Source of the DNA: Phaeodactylum tricornutum CCAP 1055/1
Lineage: Eukaryota > Bacillariophyta > Bacillariophyceae > Surirellales > Neidiaceae
Direction of reading: 5' to 3'
Length of the DNA stretch: 64,000 nucleotides
NCBI RefSeq assembly: GCF_000150955.2
Contig: NC_011677.1
Coordinates: forward strand, 62,001-126,000
The notes beneath the pieces are model-generated. The model did no database searches. It worked only from the letters and a program-made list of their open reading frames with translations, and had not been told where the DNA came from. Both the position numbers and the translations under genes were made by a program. Of this stretch, positions 10,075 to 20,281 are shown one piece after another. The stretch's first letter is position 1; the number at the start of each line of letters is the position of its first letter.

Positions 10075-11277
10075 CTAAGGTGATCTTCTACCTGGGATCG
10101 GGCGGTCGACAACGATCACACCACTTTGATTGTCGGTTGAGGAAACATCAGGTCCGATTGAAAAAGAGTCTTCATTCGCATTTCTTATTGCTGGACGTGC
10201 AAGCTCAACATCGCTCCCTCGTGTATCTGTATTTCCTGTGTCTGAGTAGTTTTGTGATGGACTCCCTGTCAAATTATAGAATATCCGTAGGCCTCTTTCC
10301 AGCGTCCAACTTTGCTCTTCCTCACGAGAGAGAGGCGCAGGTAGGGGTGGTGGTAAAGGAGATTGAGATTGACCGTTCAGGTCACCATCCTCCATGAAAA
10401 ACAAGTAATAGTGTCGGCAACAGGGACACTCTTCATGTGTCAGTAGCCATTCGCTTATGCATTCTCGGTGAAATATGTGTTTGCAGTTTTTATTGTGTGA
10501 CCAACCGATCACATCACCATCCTGGTAATCGCTCAAACAGATGGCACAGCATTCATGTCCGTTATCGTTGTCGCTCTGCCATGGTTGAAGTTCTGCGCTT
10601 CCCTCTGATCCGACCACATTTAATGATGGTTCAGCTCCGTCGTTTGTGCTCCTATGAAAGGACTCTTCTAACTTTCGTATATTCGTTCCGAGCTCGACAT
10701 TCTGCAGTAAGCGACCATACAGTGAAAACGTGGTTTGGCTCATGCGCAACAGCGAAATTCTAGGCTGGCCGTACATACCTTGGTCATTAAGACATTCTCG
10801 ATGTACTCTTTGCGATCGGCCAGCGCAGCTCCTTCGACACCTTCATTTTCTCTGCTTTGCTCCATGAGACGCCGCAGTGATTCGATAATCTGCTCCGCCA
10901 TGACTCCGCCCATACGCTGTACATTACTATTTGGGACGTTACGGGTTGTCTGGGTGGCGCCTTGTCCTTGAAATTGGTTTCTGTGCAAAGCAGACCGACG
11001 GCATTTCCTGATACACGCCGGCAACCTAAAAAAACACGAATCAACATTAGCAACGCAAAAGTTTAATTCCCACACTCCTCCCTATTCACTGCGGAGACCC
11101 TGAATCGATCGATCGTTTTATACGAATTATACGTAATGAGTCTCACCAAATGGCGCAGGATATTATGATAAACACGATGAGAATCACAGCAGTTCCGTTA
11201 AAACGAGATTGCCGATCGTCGTTGTCGCTTGTTCGAAGCCGGTGCGTCAACAAAACGCTCGTCTGATCCTCTCCCAT
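10075..11277 (-). CDS. Single-pass membrane RING-H2 E3 ubiquitin ligase, three exons
   Basis: Putative E3 ligase of the ATL-like type. Exon 1 (11277-11147) starts [14 protein letters not shown] and encodes a transmembrane helix, [16 protein letters not shown]. Exon 2 (11025-10779) is a basic linker plus helix ([17 protein letters not shown]). Exon 3 (10701-10075) carries the RING-H2 finger: [12 protein letters not shown], then [13 protein letters not shown] and CPCCR, with Cys/His spacing of the C3H2C3 class. A Ser/Pro-rich tail follows. Introns are 121 nt (GTGAGA...TTTTAG) and 77 nt (GTATGT...CTGCAG), and each junction keeps phase. The topology suggests a cytosolic RING anchored to an internal membrane. 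The substrate is unknown. Confidence 0.87.
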
Positions 11278-12397
11278 CTTCCAGCTTCTTTCGATCGTTT
11301 CTACCGATTATGGCCGGAGGAGAGCTGCGGTTCTGTCGTCCGCCTCTGTTTGGACTTGGACGATGTGACTGTGAGTGACAACAGTCAGTCAGTACCCACC
11401 ATTTTTATTCACATGTCAATTCACGACGAGTCGTTTCGCGGAATTTTTTCATTACCGTTGCTCTAGTAGAGACTTCCGTTGTCTCGTGAATTTTATTGGG
11501 CGAAAGGTCCACATGGATGTCGAGCCAAATGTCGGAGTTAGCCGACATATAGGTATACAGCTTCACTGTAGATCAGCTAATTACCCTAGTAAGAACGAAA
11601 GAACTGACTGTGACAGTGCGCAAAGTCGTACAAATACCTATGCCAGTTATTGTTGCGATCATAACAATAGCACAAAAGGTCGTGGTCATTGCCCTCCACA
11701 ATACTCCATGCTAATGAAAAAATACCTACTGTTTTTTTCAGATACATAACGGTAGTCGCGATCTAGAAAATATTACGTTCTCTTATCCACGTCTTCTCGC
11801 CCATGAGTCCATTGAGTGGCACAATTACTTGATTGCGCAGGACGTCTCACCCGAGCTACCACAGCTGTAAATGAATAAATCTATGGCATTTCGTCACTTC
11901 GCAGTTGAGTAACGGCTAAATCATCAAGAAAATCTTCGTAGGTTCTAACTTACGACAGTCATTGACAGTGAAGCCAAAAACATTGTGCATCCCCATATGC
12001 TGAGGATGAAAATGACCAGAGCGGGTAAAGCAAGCCTTCTCTCTACGCGTTTATTCTCCTCAAAAATGCGAAAGCTCTGCAAATCGGAGCAGAGTAGCCT
12101 AAGATAGCACCAGAAAATCGATACGTGCTCCATTCTTTTCTCCCTCCAACGCAAACACATTGCAAGTACAAGAAAAGTAACAAAGCATGAGCCGTCGATT
12201 CGTCAATAGATGGATCAAGAGACATACGCGATGCTGCGTCCACCATATAGAACGTCTAGTGGAGGTCCAAATCAAGTTTGTGTTCTCCATAAGAGCTCGC
12301 ATAATTGTTTGTAGGGAAAAAAGCATGCATGATTTTATCGAGAGCTGTATCGCGTGTCTAGCAAAGGCCACGCAGATTTTAAGCAATGTCGTGCGCG
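11278..12397. other. Intergenic region, possible unannotated membrane exon
   Basis: I identified no gene. On the minus strand near 12050-11955 a hydrophobic stretch (LPALVIFILSIWGCTMFLASL) is followed by a good donor, GTAAGT, at 11953-11948. I could not find a downstream exon that keeps the frame. The recurrent 9-mer occurs at 11366 and again at 11963. Confidence 0.4.
11366..11374 (-). promoter_or_regulatory. TCACWGTCA motif
   Basis: TGACTGTGA on the + strand lies about 90 bp upstream of the RING-H2 ATG (11277, minus strand). A further ACAGTCA is at 11381. Confidence 0.4.
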
Positions 12398-13930
12398 TTA
12401 GGCCATGTTCGGTCGCACCACCAGATTGACTGGTATTTTGACAGGTTTTGCACGAGTTTTGATTCTTAGCAAAGTCTGTTTGGTAGCAATGTACAAAAAA
12501 CCGTCTTCGCCAAGGGTGAGGGAGGTCGGGGTGTCTGGAATGGCGAAGGACGCCAAAACCGATTGGTTGGCAACGTCTACCACCAGAACATTAGTTCCGA
12601 TTGCCCAAAAGATATATCCTGATTGACTGACAGCAATGTGGCCTGGTTCCTGATTGGCCCATACCACGTGTTGGGTCAAATCCAAAGCAATTTCAGGCTC
12701 TGTCCGAACCCCCGCGATGCGTGGTTGGTCCTTCGCCTCTCGCTTTTCGTGGTTATCCGTGAGATCATCCGTATCGTGATCATCGTCTTGAGGGGTTAAT
12801 TGAAACTTGAGCAAGGTCACCCTGTCGTTGTGGTGTGCGGGTACGTAAGCGAAGGTCCAATCGGGAGCAATCGCCACGTTTCCCAAACGACCGGCGGTTG
12901 CGTACTTGATCCGAGGTGGTGCCAGGCCATCCGAGGCTGCCACGGCAGACCAGGAGTGGGCCTCGCGACTCTGCGGCAACGATTCCAGCGGTTTGACGTG
13001 TACGGCATGATTTAGCTGGATGAGAACCGATGTTTGACACGCGGCGACGTAATCCGTGACCAACAAGTCTCCAAAGGGGGTAAACACTAGAGAAGTTGGA
13101 TGTTCGATACGTCGGTTCGCAAGGGAACGAATGGTAGTCTGGTGGTGGTTGGTATTGTTGTCGAGTTTGTTATCGTCGAGCTCACAAACGTCAGGAACTT
13201 GAATAATCAAGGGTGTTCGTGCACCGGTGTGTGGTTCTAGTCGAACCACACGGCCTTCTCCCCATTCGGCAACGACCAATGATCCTTCCGCCGCGTGTTC
13301 TTTCGAGCGAAAATCTATGGCCATGCCTCCACTACCGACGGGTTCCCCCACGGCCACTGCCGCCGTACTGTTGGAACACGGGCGATATTGGCCGGACCGA
13401 CAACCTGCGTGATCCAAATGCAACGTTTTTCCAATCGCAATGGGACCGCCTCCGACTTCCCAGCGCCAAATTCTACCGTTATTGGCGGCGTCACTGAGCA
13501 ACAAGTAGCCACGTCCGAGTTCCGAATCGTGACGCCATATGGTCGCAACGACCTGTTGCAACCCGGAATCTTGTACCGTCTGCAGTCCGTACTGCAATGC
13601 CACCGTGTCGGTGTGGGGTGCACACGAGGTCGACTCCTTGGAGACAAACAAAACGTCTCGTGCGAGAACGCGACAGGCGTGAGTCGCGTCGGACGCGTGG
13701 AGACGCAGAATCTTGCCGGTGATAGACTCGTCGGGTCGAAAGGTCGAGGATGTACGAACCCCACTGCTTCTGCCCCCGAGTTGAAGAATACGCGTTGCGA
13801 GAAAGTAGGACAAGGCCGGCAGAAAGACGATACACCACGCCGACGCCAGAGGCAGCCCGATGCGCCCTTTGGGGCTAAGTGTACTCGCCGTCATAAATGC
13901 TCGAAGCGAAAGGTTGAGTGAAATTTCCAA
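12398..13930 (-). CDS. Membrane-anchored beta-propeller protein (SMP-30/NHL-like)
   Basis: 510 codons from 13930; an internal Met at residue 13 (MTASTLSPKGRIG) is an equally likely start. One N-terminal hydrophobic segment (LASAWCIVFLPALSYFLATRIL) suggests a signal anchor. The rest repeats blade-like units of the pattern 'G.lvvaeWgegrVvrl', 'TSLVFTPFGDLLVTDY', 'NVAIAPDWTFAYVPAH', 'HIAVSQSGYIFWAIG' and 'TSLTLGEDGFLYIATK'. These are typical of SMP-30/gluconolactonase or NHL six-bladed propellers. Clear metal ligands of true lactonases cannot be assigned, so catalysis is uncertain. A strictosidine-synthase-like or scaffold role are alternatives. Single exon. Confidence 0.75.
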   Translation of the reverse strand: MEISLNLSLRAFMTASTLSPKGRIGLPLASAWCIVFLPALSYFLATRILQLGGRSSGVRTSSTFRPDESITGKILRLHASDATHACRVLARDVLFVSKESTSCAPHTDTVALQYGLQTVQDSGLQQVVATIWRHDSELGRGYLLLSDAANNGRIWRWEVGGGPIAIGKTLHLDHAGCRSGQYRPCSNSTAAVAVGEPVGSGGMAIDFRSKEHAAEGSLVVAEWGEGRVVRLEPHTGARTPLIIQVPDVCELDDNKLDNNTNHHQTTIRSLANRRIEHPTSLVFTPFGDLLVTDYVAACQTSVLIQLNHAVHVKPLESLPQSREAHSWSAVAASDGLAPPRIKYATAGRLGNVAIAPDWTFAYVPAHHNDRVTLLKFQLTPQDDDHDTDDLTDNHEKREAKDQPRIAGVRTEPEIALDLTQHVVWANQEPGHIAVSQSGYIFWAIGTNVLVVDVANQSVLASFAIPDTPTSLTLGEDGFLYIATKQTLLRIKTRAKPVKIPVNLVVRPNMA

Positions 13931-14578
13931 TCAGTGTCGTGTGTATCAAGGCAGTCGGGGAGAGACGGTGAACGGGGTGGGGTAACAGTGGACGAGGAGC
14001 GAGAAGAGACCGAAAAGATCGTCTTGTGTAATACCTACGTTTTGCTTTGGAGAGTCGCGCAGATGATGACGGTATCACAAGTCACGGTCGGTACTGTCCA
14101 TTTGTTTCTTGGTTCCAGGTATTTTTGTCCATGTCTCTACGGACAAGCCAAATGTCACTTCCCTATTCGGTGTATAAGAAGTATCCTGGTTTGTCAAATT
14201 ACAATTATTGTCATGAAGCAAGCTTGTTTTTCTTTTATGTTCGATAGAGGACTGTTTATTCTACCAAGCTTACAGCTAGGGTAGTAGGTCAAGATATTCG
14301 CGGTTACCGCTATCATCGTTGCGGACGACTACGCCAAAACCAATCGATCGAACTTCCGACGGGAAGCCCCAAGTAACACAAGAAGATCCATTTCCCAAGC
14401 AAACCCCCTGGAACCGAACCAACGCAACGATCAAACGCATTGATGAAAGTGCCAATGCCAGTGCTAGAAGTGCGTTAAAAAGATCGACATCGAAACTGGG
14501 TTTAGAGCAATCGGTACGGATTCTTCCTAGGATCTGCAGCAGGGATAGATCACACACGCAGCCGATCACACTTTACCC
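13931..14578. other. Intergenic region between divergent genes
   Basis: About 650 bases separate the divergent propeller and RRP40 genes. I see no gene; the ORFs here are antisense or off-frame noise. It probably holds both promoters. Confidence 0.6.
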
Positions 14579-15454
14579 TTGTTGGTCGACATGGCCAAGC
14601 ACAACGCACCACATTCAACCAATGGTCTCCGTGTCGTCCTTCCCGGTGACAATGTCACCGAACACGTCCTACCAAAGCACTCGAGCGAAAGTAGCGACAC
14701 GGAGCTCACTCCGAACGCGGCCTCCCTCCCGAAACTCGGAACCGGGTTGCGCTACGAAGAGTCGACGCGGCAAGTCTTCGCTACGGCTGCGGGACGACTC
14801 CACAATTTTCACCGCGTCTACTACGTATTACAGGACCTCCAACGCTACCGTCCGGCACTCGAAGACCGCGTCGTCGGGATTGTGGAAGATCGTGTTGGCA
14901 GCGACGGTGCCGGAGGTGACATCTACCGAGTCAACCTCGGGGCCGCACATCCGGCACTGCTCAGTAGTCTCAGCTTTGAAGGCGCCAGCAAACGCAACAA
15001 GCCACACCTGCAACCGGGACAGCTGCTGTACGCGCGGGTCGCGGCACTGCACACTTCGGGAGCCTTGGATCCGGAATTGTCCTGCGTACTGGGACCCCAT
15101 GATCAAGGCGTCCCTAGAAGGGACTGGATGACCAACGAAGGATGCTACGGAGAACTTAAAGGCGGCAAAACGTGTCGCGTGTCGACCGGTCTTGCACGGG
15201 AATTACTACAGCCAGACAATGTTGTCTTGGCCGAGCTTTCCAAAGCCAAATTGTCCTTTGAAGTTGCTGTAGGGGTCAACGGATTCTTGTGGATCCACAG
15301 CCATTCGCCAGAATACACCATTCTCATACAGAACGCGATACAAAATTCTGCCGTATTGACGGAAGAACAAGTCCGGGGGATGGTACGATCACTCGTCTAT
15401 ACCGTTAACAAGCAATTGCAACAAGAACGGGATGCATCCAATGACAGCGATTGA
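14579..15454 (+). CDS. RRP40: Exosome complex subunit RRP40
   Basis: RNA-binding cap subunit of the nuclear/cytoplasmic RNA exosome (EXOSC3/Rrp40), involved in 3'-5' RNA processing and decay. The N-terminal exosome domain has VVLPGDNV and LGTGLRYEE. The S1 domain has DRVVGIVEDRVG, GDIYRVNLG and the near-invariant SSLSFEGASKRNKP, then QPGQLLYARVA and DPELSCV. The C-terminal KH domain has the GVNG loop (VAVGVNGFLWIHS). Its 291 codons are close to the family's usual length of about 240-275 residues. Start is either 14579 or the second Met at 14591 (MAKHN). The gene is intronless. Confidence 0.93.
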   Translation: MLVDMAKHNAPHSTNGLRVVLPGDNVTEHVLPKHSSESSDTELTPNAASLPKLGTGLRYEESTRQVFATAAGRLHNFHRVYYVLQDLQRYRPALEDRVVGIVEDRVGSDGAGGDIYRVNLGAAHPALLSSLSFEGASKRNKPHLQPGQLLYARVAALHTSGALDPELSCVLGPHDQGVPRRDWMTNEGCYGELKGGKTCRVSTGLARELLQPDNVVLAELSKAKLSFEVAVGVNGFLWIHSHSPEYTILIQNAIQNSAVLTEEQVRGMVRSLVYTVNKQLQQERDASNDSD

Positions 15455-15743
15455 CAGGAGCAATGCAATGAAACCCGTCCGGCACTATCGTCACGTGCCA
15501 CCTACGGCGTATACCTAGGTAGAGGTAATCTACTTGAACGTTTTATAGTAAAAATTATGTGCTTATACGGGTGTATGGAAATGGCCAACGTACGTATACG
15601 CCGGCAACAGAAAACGGCAACTATATTGAGAAGATCCAGAGGCCTCGTTACTATTAAACTTTCGATGAAACGTGGTGAGAGGCGGAGCAAAACCCAGGAA
15701 CATGCACGAGCTAGTGCAAACTCACTCGTGCTCTCGGCACTTT

Positions 15744-16751
15744 CTAGATTGCCATCAGCAGCATGCTCGAAAGGACCGCTACAATGGTACACGTTGCCGA
15801 AGCCACCGCTCGGATCGACGCTGATTGGGAGTAACTAATACCGGCTTCGGGGTCCCAGAAAATGTCGGCGGCTGATCGAGCCGCGTCGCCAATGAATGAG
15901 AACGCAATCTCGTTGGAAGTTGGATCAGAGGACGAAGTCGCTACGACTTGAATCTCCTGACTGTCGAGGGTGACGGTTGTGTTGGTGTCAGTGGCGTTAC
16001 TGGTTGCGTTCAACACCTCTGCTGTTTCGGCCCAGGTGTATTCACCGAAAGGAACAAAGCCAACCGTGCTAGTGGCGTCCTGAAAACTAATGAACACATC
16101 GGTCGCCGTCCGGGAAGATTCGGAATCCGGCGTGTCCGGATCGTCGTCGACCTCAATCTCAACTTCACGCTGGGACTCAATGTCGCTAATCAAGGCCACA
16201 TATGTATTGTCCTGACTCCAAGGAAAGTTGATGAGCTCGAAATCAATCTTCATTTTGTTGGCGGAGATCTCAGCTCCATCGGCCGCCCGGCTAATGTGAA
16301 AGCTAAAGATGGCAAGACCGTTGGTCGAAGATACGGAAAAAGTGGACACAACGCCGTCCTCGCTCTCAACAACGTTACTGAAATCGCTCCAGCTATCCAA
16401 GGCGATAGTTTGGACAATGGTGTCACTGCCCCATTCGTAGGCTTCCGTATTGGCGCCATTGGCCTTTTCGTACTCAATAAGGCGGTCGAACGTGACCTCG
16501 TACTCGGTTTCCGTCTCTGTTTCTGTATCGCCTTGTTCGATTTCCTGTTCGTATTTCACCTTGACGCGTAGTGCTTGAGCATTGGTGCGTTTGACGGAAA
16601 AGTCAATCTTGTCCTCAATTTCAGTGTCTGCGTTTTCTGTTTTGGCTTTGCACTGGAATTCAATCTCGTCTTCTTCCTCGTCTAACGAGGGTTCGATACG
16701 AATGCAGGTGAATCGACGGAACGGTGTGAGTGAAGAGACACAAACCCGTTG
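15744..16751 (-). CDS. Acidic secreted or GPI-anchored-like protein, 5' end unresolved
   Basis: I do not recognise the family. The frame is open from at least 16751 (after a candidate acceptor CCAGTAG) to the stop at 15744. It is acidic and Thr/Ser-rich (DTETETETEYEV), with an extended beta-rich body (GLAIFSFHISR, INFPWSQDNTYVAL) and several N-glycosylation sequons (NATSNATDTNTT). It ends with a hydrophobic C-terminus (TCTIVAVLSSMLLMAI), as in GPI-anchor signals. No Met is in frame near 16560. Upstream, a GTACGT donor near 16827 and a hydrophobic stretch (RLILLTLTSSAIAI) around 16950 suggest a first exon with a signal peptide, but I could not settle its ATG. Confidence 0.6.
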   Translation of the reverse strand, partial: QRVCVSSLTPFRRFTCIRIEPSLDEEEDEIEFQCKAKTENADTEIEDKIDFSVKRTNAQALRVKVKYEQEIEQGDTETETETEYEVTFDRLIEYEKANGANTEAYEWGSDTIVQTIALDSWSDFSNVVESEDGVVSTFSVSSTNGLAIFSFHISRAADGAEISANKMKIDFELINFPWSQDNTYVALISDIESQREVEIEVDDDPDTPDSESSRTATDVFISFQDATSTVGFVPFGEYTWAETAEVLNATSNATDTNTTVTLDSQEIQVVATSSSDPTSNEIAFSFIGDAARSAADIFWDPEAGISYSQSASIRAVASATCTIVAVLSSMLLMAI

Positions 16752-17633
16752 CTACTGGATTCCGGGATCAGCCGCTGACGGGACGTGTCAACACGAAAGC
16801 AACGAGCGACGTACCGATCGAGCATTCCCGTTCTTTGGGTTCTTTCTTATCCAGACGACGTCGTTGCGGTTCCGCCTTGCGGACACCTTTTGCTCCATTT
16901 GGCTTCCATGCAGATACATGGATAGCAATGGCACTGCTGGTCAAAGTAAGTAGGATGAGACGACTTATTGACAGAATGATGAATGGTGGCGATTTTATCG
17001 AGAAATTACGGTGGGACTCGGATGATTGCGTAGCGGAATGCCGATTATTGACTGAAATTGTGAGCTAATGTATCGGAGAGCTTCGGTAAGACTTCTTTAC
17101 ATAAGTAGACCGGTGGGCAGTTGGAGTGTCACATATAGAGACGACCTTGCGCTGCCTCCTCGGGGCATTGGCATATTTGCGTCTACATCCTGCGTTCGTA
17201 AGACTGCAATCGCACGTGGCCATATAACAACTACAAAGTGAACAAATTTGTACGATTCGATATTGGCCGTACATACTACTTTTCACAAGCCAGCAAAATT
17301 TGATTTCCAACGTCACGCTGCTCCAAAACTACAAGTAGTCGGCGCTTGTTCTTCCTGTCATTTTCATTGAGAAAAAACGACGTCATATACGGGAATGGCT
17401 TGTTCGAGTCTTGCCTTGTAAAAGACAAGGGCTGGGGCTTTGGGTGAAAGACAAACCAGAAAGGCGACTCTTGCATTGTGCAGCGACACAAAGACCCAAC
17501 AGTGTCTCCGGGAAGCAGACCCCTTATTCATTGAGTCAAGCACGAACTTTCTCGTGCCCTCGATTCAAGCCGCATTCGTCGTCAACAAGAGATTGGCCGC
17601 GCCTTCTATACCGATCGATCCTGACCCAATTAT
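16752..17633. other. Intergenic region; probably contains the 5' exon of the acidic secreted protein
   Basis: Bases 16820-16990 on the minus strand may encode the signal peptide exon of the preceding gene. The rest, up to the UNC-50 start, shows no gene. Confidence 0.45.
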
Positions 17634-18659
17634 ATGGAAACTTCCGTTGCAACCACGACGTTGACGACCTCCAGCAACGCCAGCATCAACGAAATGTCTT
17701 CGGAAGCGACTCATTCACGCAAGTCTCGTTTAACCGTTCCTTCCGGCGCGGATGCTTTGATCTCGCCATCGGCGTCTTCCTCAGTACCGCCACCGCGTAG
17801 TTCCAACGCTGCAGCATTCAATAACGGTGGTTCCAGCGGGGGAGGTGCTACCACGAATCCGGCGCAGTATCTTTCCCGTTTGACCGATGTGCAGCAAATG
17901 GACATTCAGTCCGCCTTGGATCAAATGAAATCTCTCCTCTCCACGCGTCCGCAACTCGTTTACAAGACTGCCTACTATCGAAAGCAAACCAAGAACCATT
18001 GGGCCCGGGATGACCCCGCCTTTGTGGCCTTGCAGGCTGTCTTTCTATTGATTGCCTGTATCGCCTATGCCGTTTCCTTCCGCATCTCGGTGACCGACAC
18101 GATTTCCTTTTTGCTATACAACGCTCTATGGAATTGGCTGGGTATGGGGTTTATTCTGGCATCACTTTGTAGGGAAATTGCCAATCGACACTTGACACTT
18201 CATCAATCCAACAGTCACGTCCGACAACAAGTGGAATTGCTTTATGCGTTTGATATCCACTGCAACGCGTTCTTCCCGGTTTTTGTGGTGCTTTGTAAGT
18301 AAATAAGGAGCTTGCTTTTCCTTTCATAGTGTTTGTTGGATTGTTGCTCATTCTCACTGTTGTTGAATTTGGTGCACCACTCGCTGCTAGACGGAATACA
18401 GTTCTTTTTATTACCGTTCGTTCTAGCCGAAGGACTCTTTGCGCTGCTTCTCGCAAACACGTTATACGCAGCCGCTTTGAGTTGGTACTGGTACATTACC
18501 CATTTGGGTTACCGTACCCTACCGTTTCTGTCAAACACCGAGGTTTTTCTTTTCCCCATTGCCGCCATTGTGTTGTTATACACCGTTATGATTGTCGGAC
18601 ACTTTTTCGGCTTTGGCTGGAACGCCGCGCGGGTCATGACTCGATTCTATTTCATGTAA
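17634..18659 (+). CDS. UNC50: UNC-50 family Golgi membrane protein, two exons
   Basis: Multi-pass membrane protein of the UNC-50 (GMH1) family, linked in other eukaryotes to Golgi trafficking and receptor assembly. Exon 1 (17634-18294) has a Ser-rich N-terminus, then the family core YKTAYYRKQTKNHWARDDPAF, TM helices, and ELLYAFDIHCNAFFPVFVVL. The donor is T|GTAAGT at 18295. The acceptor GCTGCTAG at 18391 gives exon 2 (18392-18659), restoring LYGIQFFLLPF, LLANTLYAAALSWYWYIT, HLGYRTLPFL and a last TM. The 97 nt intron is exactly where the human protein has LHFIQLFF. Complete relative to family. Confidence 0.93.
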
Positions 18660-19167
18660 AAGCACATCTTCATTTACAATTTACAATTATATTTTGTGTG
18701 CTTGCACATCCTCGACGAAAGCTATCGCAGTGCTTGTAGAGCTTTCGTTCTCTTGCGTGAGTACGGCATTCCATTATGCTTCATGAATTCGGGCTAAAGT
18801 AAACCAAATGGTGAACGCAACATAAAAAGCACAGAAACCCGGAAAGCTGGTTGTTTTCTGGTGAACGACCTCGCTTTCACCGCTACTAGTATTCTTTTCT
18901 ACAGTGAAGGTTTTCCGGGTACCCACGAAGATCGCATCCAATGTCGACTGTTATAAGGTTGATTCGTCAACACGTAGGCGATCCTTCGATGATAGATTGG
19001 AGTCGACATGGACCATGTTGTGAGATTTAATTTGAGGTGACGAAGTTTCCACTTGGGAAAGCATATCATAACGTGTTTAGAGATACATGGAGGACTGACT
19101 CTAGTTAGGTTCTGATTGCGCAAAAATTGTTCCACCGTCCAAAATACCGTTTCTGGCGCGTAATGCG
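18660..19167. other. Intergenic region
   Basis: About 500 bases between two same-strand genes. I see nothing beyond AT-rich 3' flank sequence. Confidence 0.6.
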
Positions 19168-19542
19168 ATGTCTGGAAAACCATTCAACGCGGTTGTTGGG
19201 TCGAGTATCGCATTGCTGCTGGTGACGGGGCTTTGGTTGGTTTATTCTAGGACCCGTGGTACATCGAGGAGCAACGGCGTCGTACCTGATAAAGATAGGG
19301 CTTGGCGGAATGGGTTCAAAAGCCACTGTGATTTAAAGTTTCCTTGGGAGCCTGCAGAAACACTGGATGGAGCAGTTGTGAAAAGCACCTTGTCGACGAC
19401 ACAGGATGCAATTAGTACCCAAGAGTACCATGAGCCTATTTTAAAAAAAGAGTTGTCCAATCAGAAAGAACTGGAGTTCTTGGCCAACATGACGTTTGCG
19501 AACGGTGGTATTCGATCTCCAAACTGTCTTTGCTGCCGATAA
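19168..19542 (+). CDS. Small single-pass membrane protein of unknown function
   Basis: 124-residue ORF with one N-terminal transmembrane helix (AVVGSSIALLLVTGLWLVY). A hydrophilic domain follows, containing FPWEPAETLDGA and EPILKKELSNQKELEFL, and it ends in NCLCCR. I do not recognise a family. The N-out/C-in helix followed by basic residues (SRTRGTSR) and non-random amino-acid usage support a real gene. No neighbour gives functional context. It could also be a fragment of a longer spliced gene. Confidence 0.5.
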   Translation: MSGKPFNAVVGSSIALLLVTGLWLVYSRTRGTSRSNGVVPDKDRAWRNGFKSHCDLKFPWEPAETLDGAVVKSTLSTTQDAISTQEYHEPILKKELSNQKELEFLANMTFANGGIRSPNCLCCR

Positions 19543-20281
19543 GTTGCACAAACATTCAAGTGAAAGCTTTATGCATGCTATAATCCCTGCATAATCGATC
19601 GCCAAGAATTTATAAAAGCTTGAGCGCACGACGACCGGCAAGTAAGATATGGAACCGGAAAAACGGCCTGATCATGTCCTCGTGATCCACAAAAGCAGAG
19701 TGGAGTGTCCTGCTCTTTTCGGCGCAATCAAATACCATCAGCCCCCCAAGTCGAGCTAGAGGCGACCAAGACCTAAGGACTTGTTGACAGATATCACCAT
19801 TTGGAATCTTGCTAAATAACGTCCGCGATCCATATTGACTTGAAATAAACAGTAGTTTTGTTCATTGCCCTTTTGGGCCGGCGGGGTCCGAACCTTGTTT
19901 AAGTTTCTCGTTGACAGTTAATGTTACTATTTCAATCCCACCCCAGCCAACTGGATGCAATATATACTGCTGTTGTCGTGTTAACTCAACACTGAAACAC
20001 AAAATATACAAGAATACAGTTAAGTGAATGTCTAGCTGGCGGAGAAGGAACACTTGTAAGCGAGCTCATCGTCCACAACATGCTTTGGAGTTTGAATGTA
20101 AGGGATTTACAGTAAATGAAGACGCAGTTTTGGGTTGCGCAATGAGAATCAATAGCATCTGACCGATAACGCCCTTCTTGCAGATCACGTCAGCGCCAAA
20201 ACTGATAGCAGCATGTCGTGTTGCCCAAAGGGATATACAAAGAGTACAGCCACAACACAGTAGACTATTCCCAACTTGTTG
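19543..20281. other. Intergenic region
   Basis: About 740 bases with no supportable gene; scattered ORFs under 65 codons only. Confidence 0.6.

Noticed and set aside
12405-13921. Plus-strand ORFs antisense to the beta-propeller gene
   Set aside because: They are Cys/Arg/Pro-rich with no domain, while the minus strand has consistent blade repeats.
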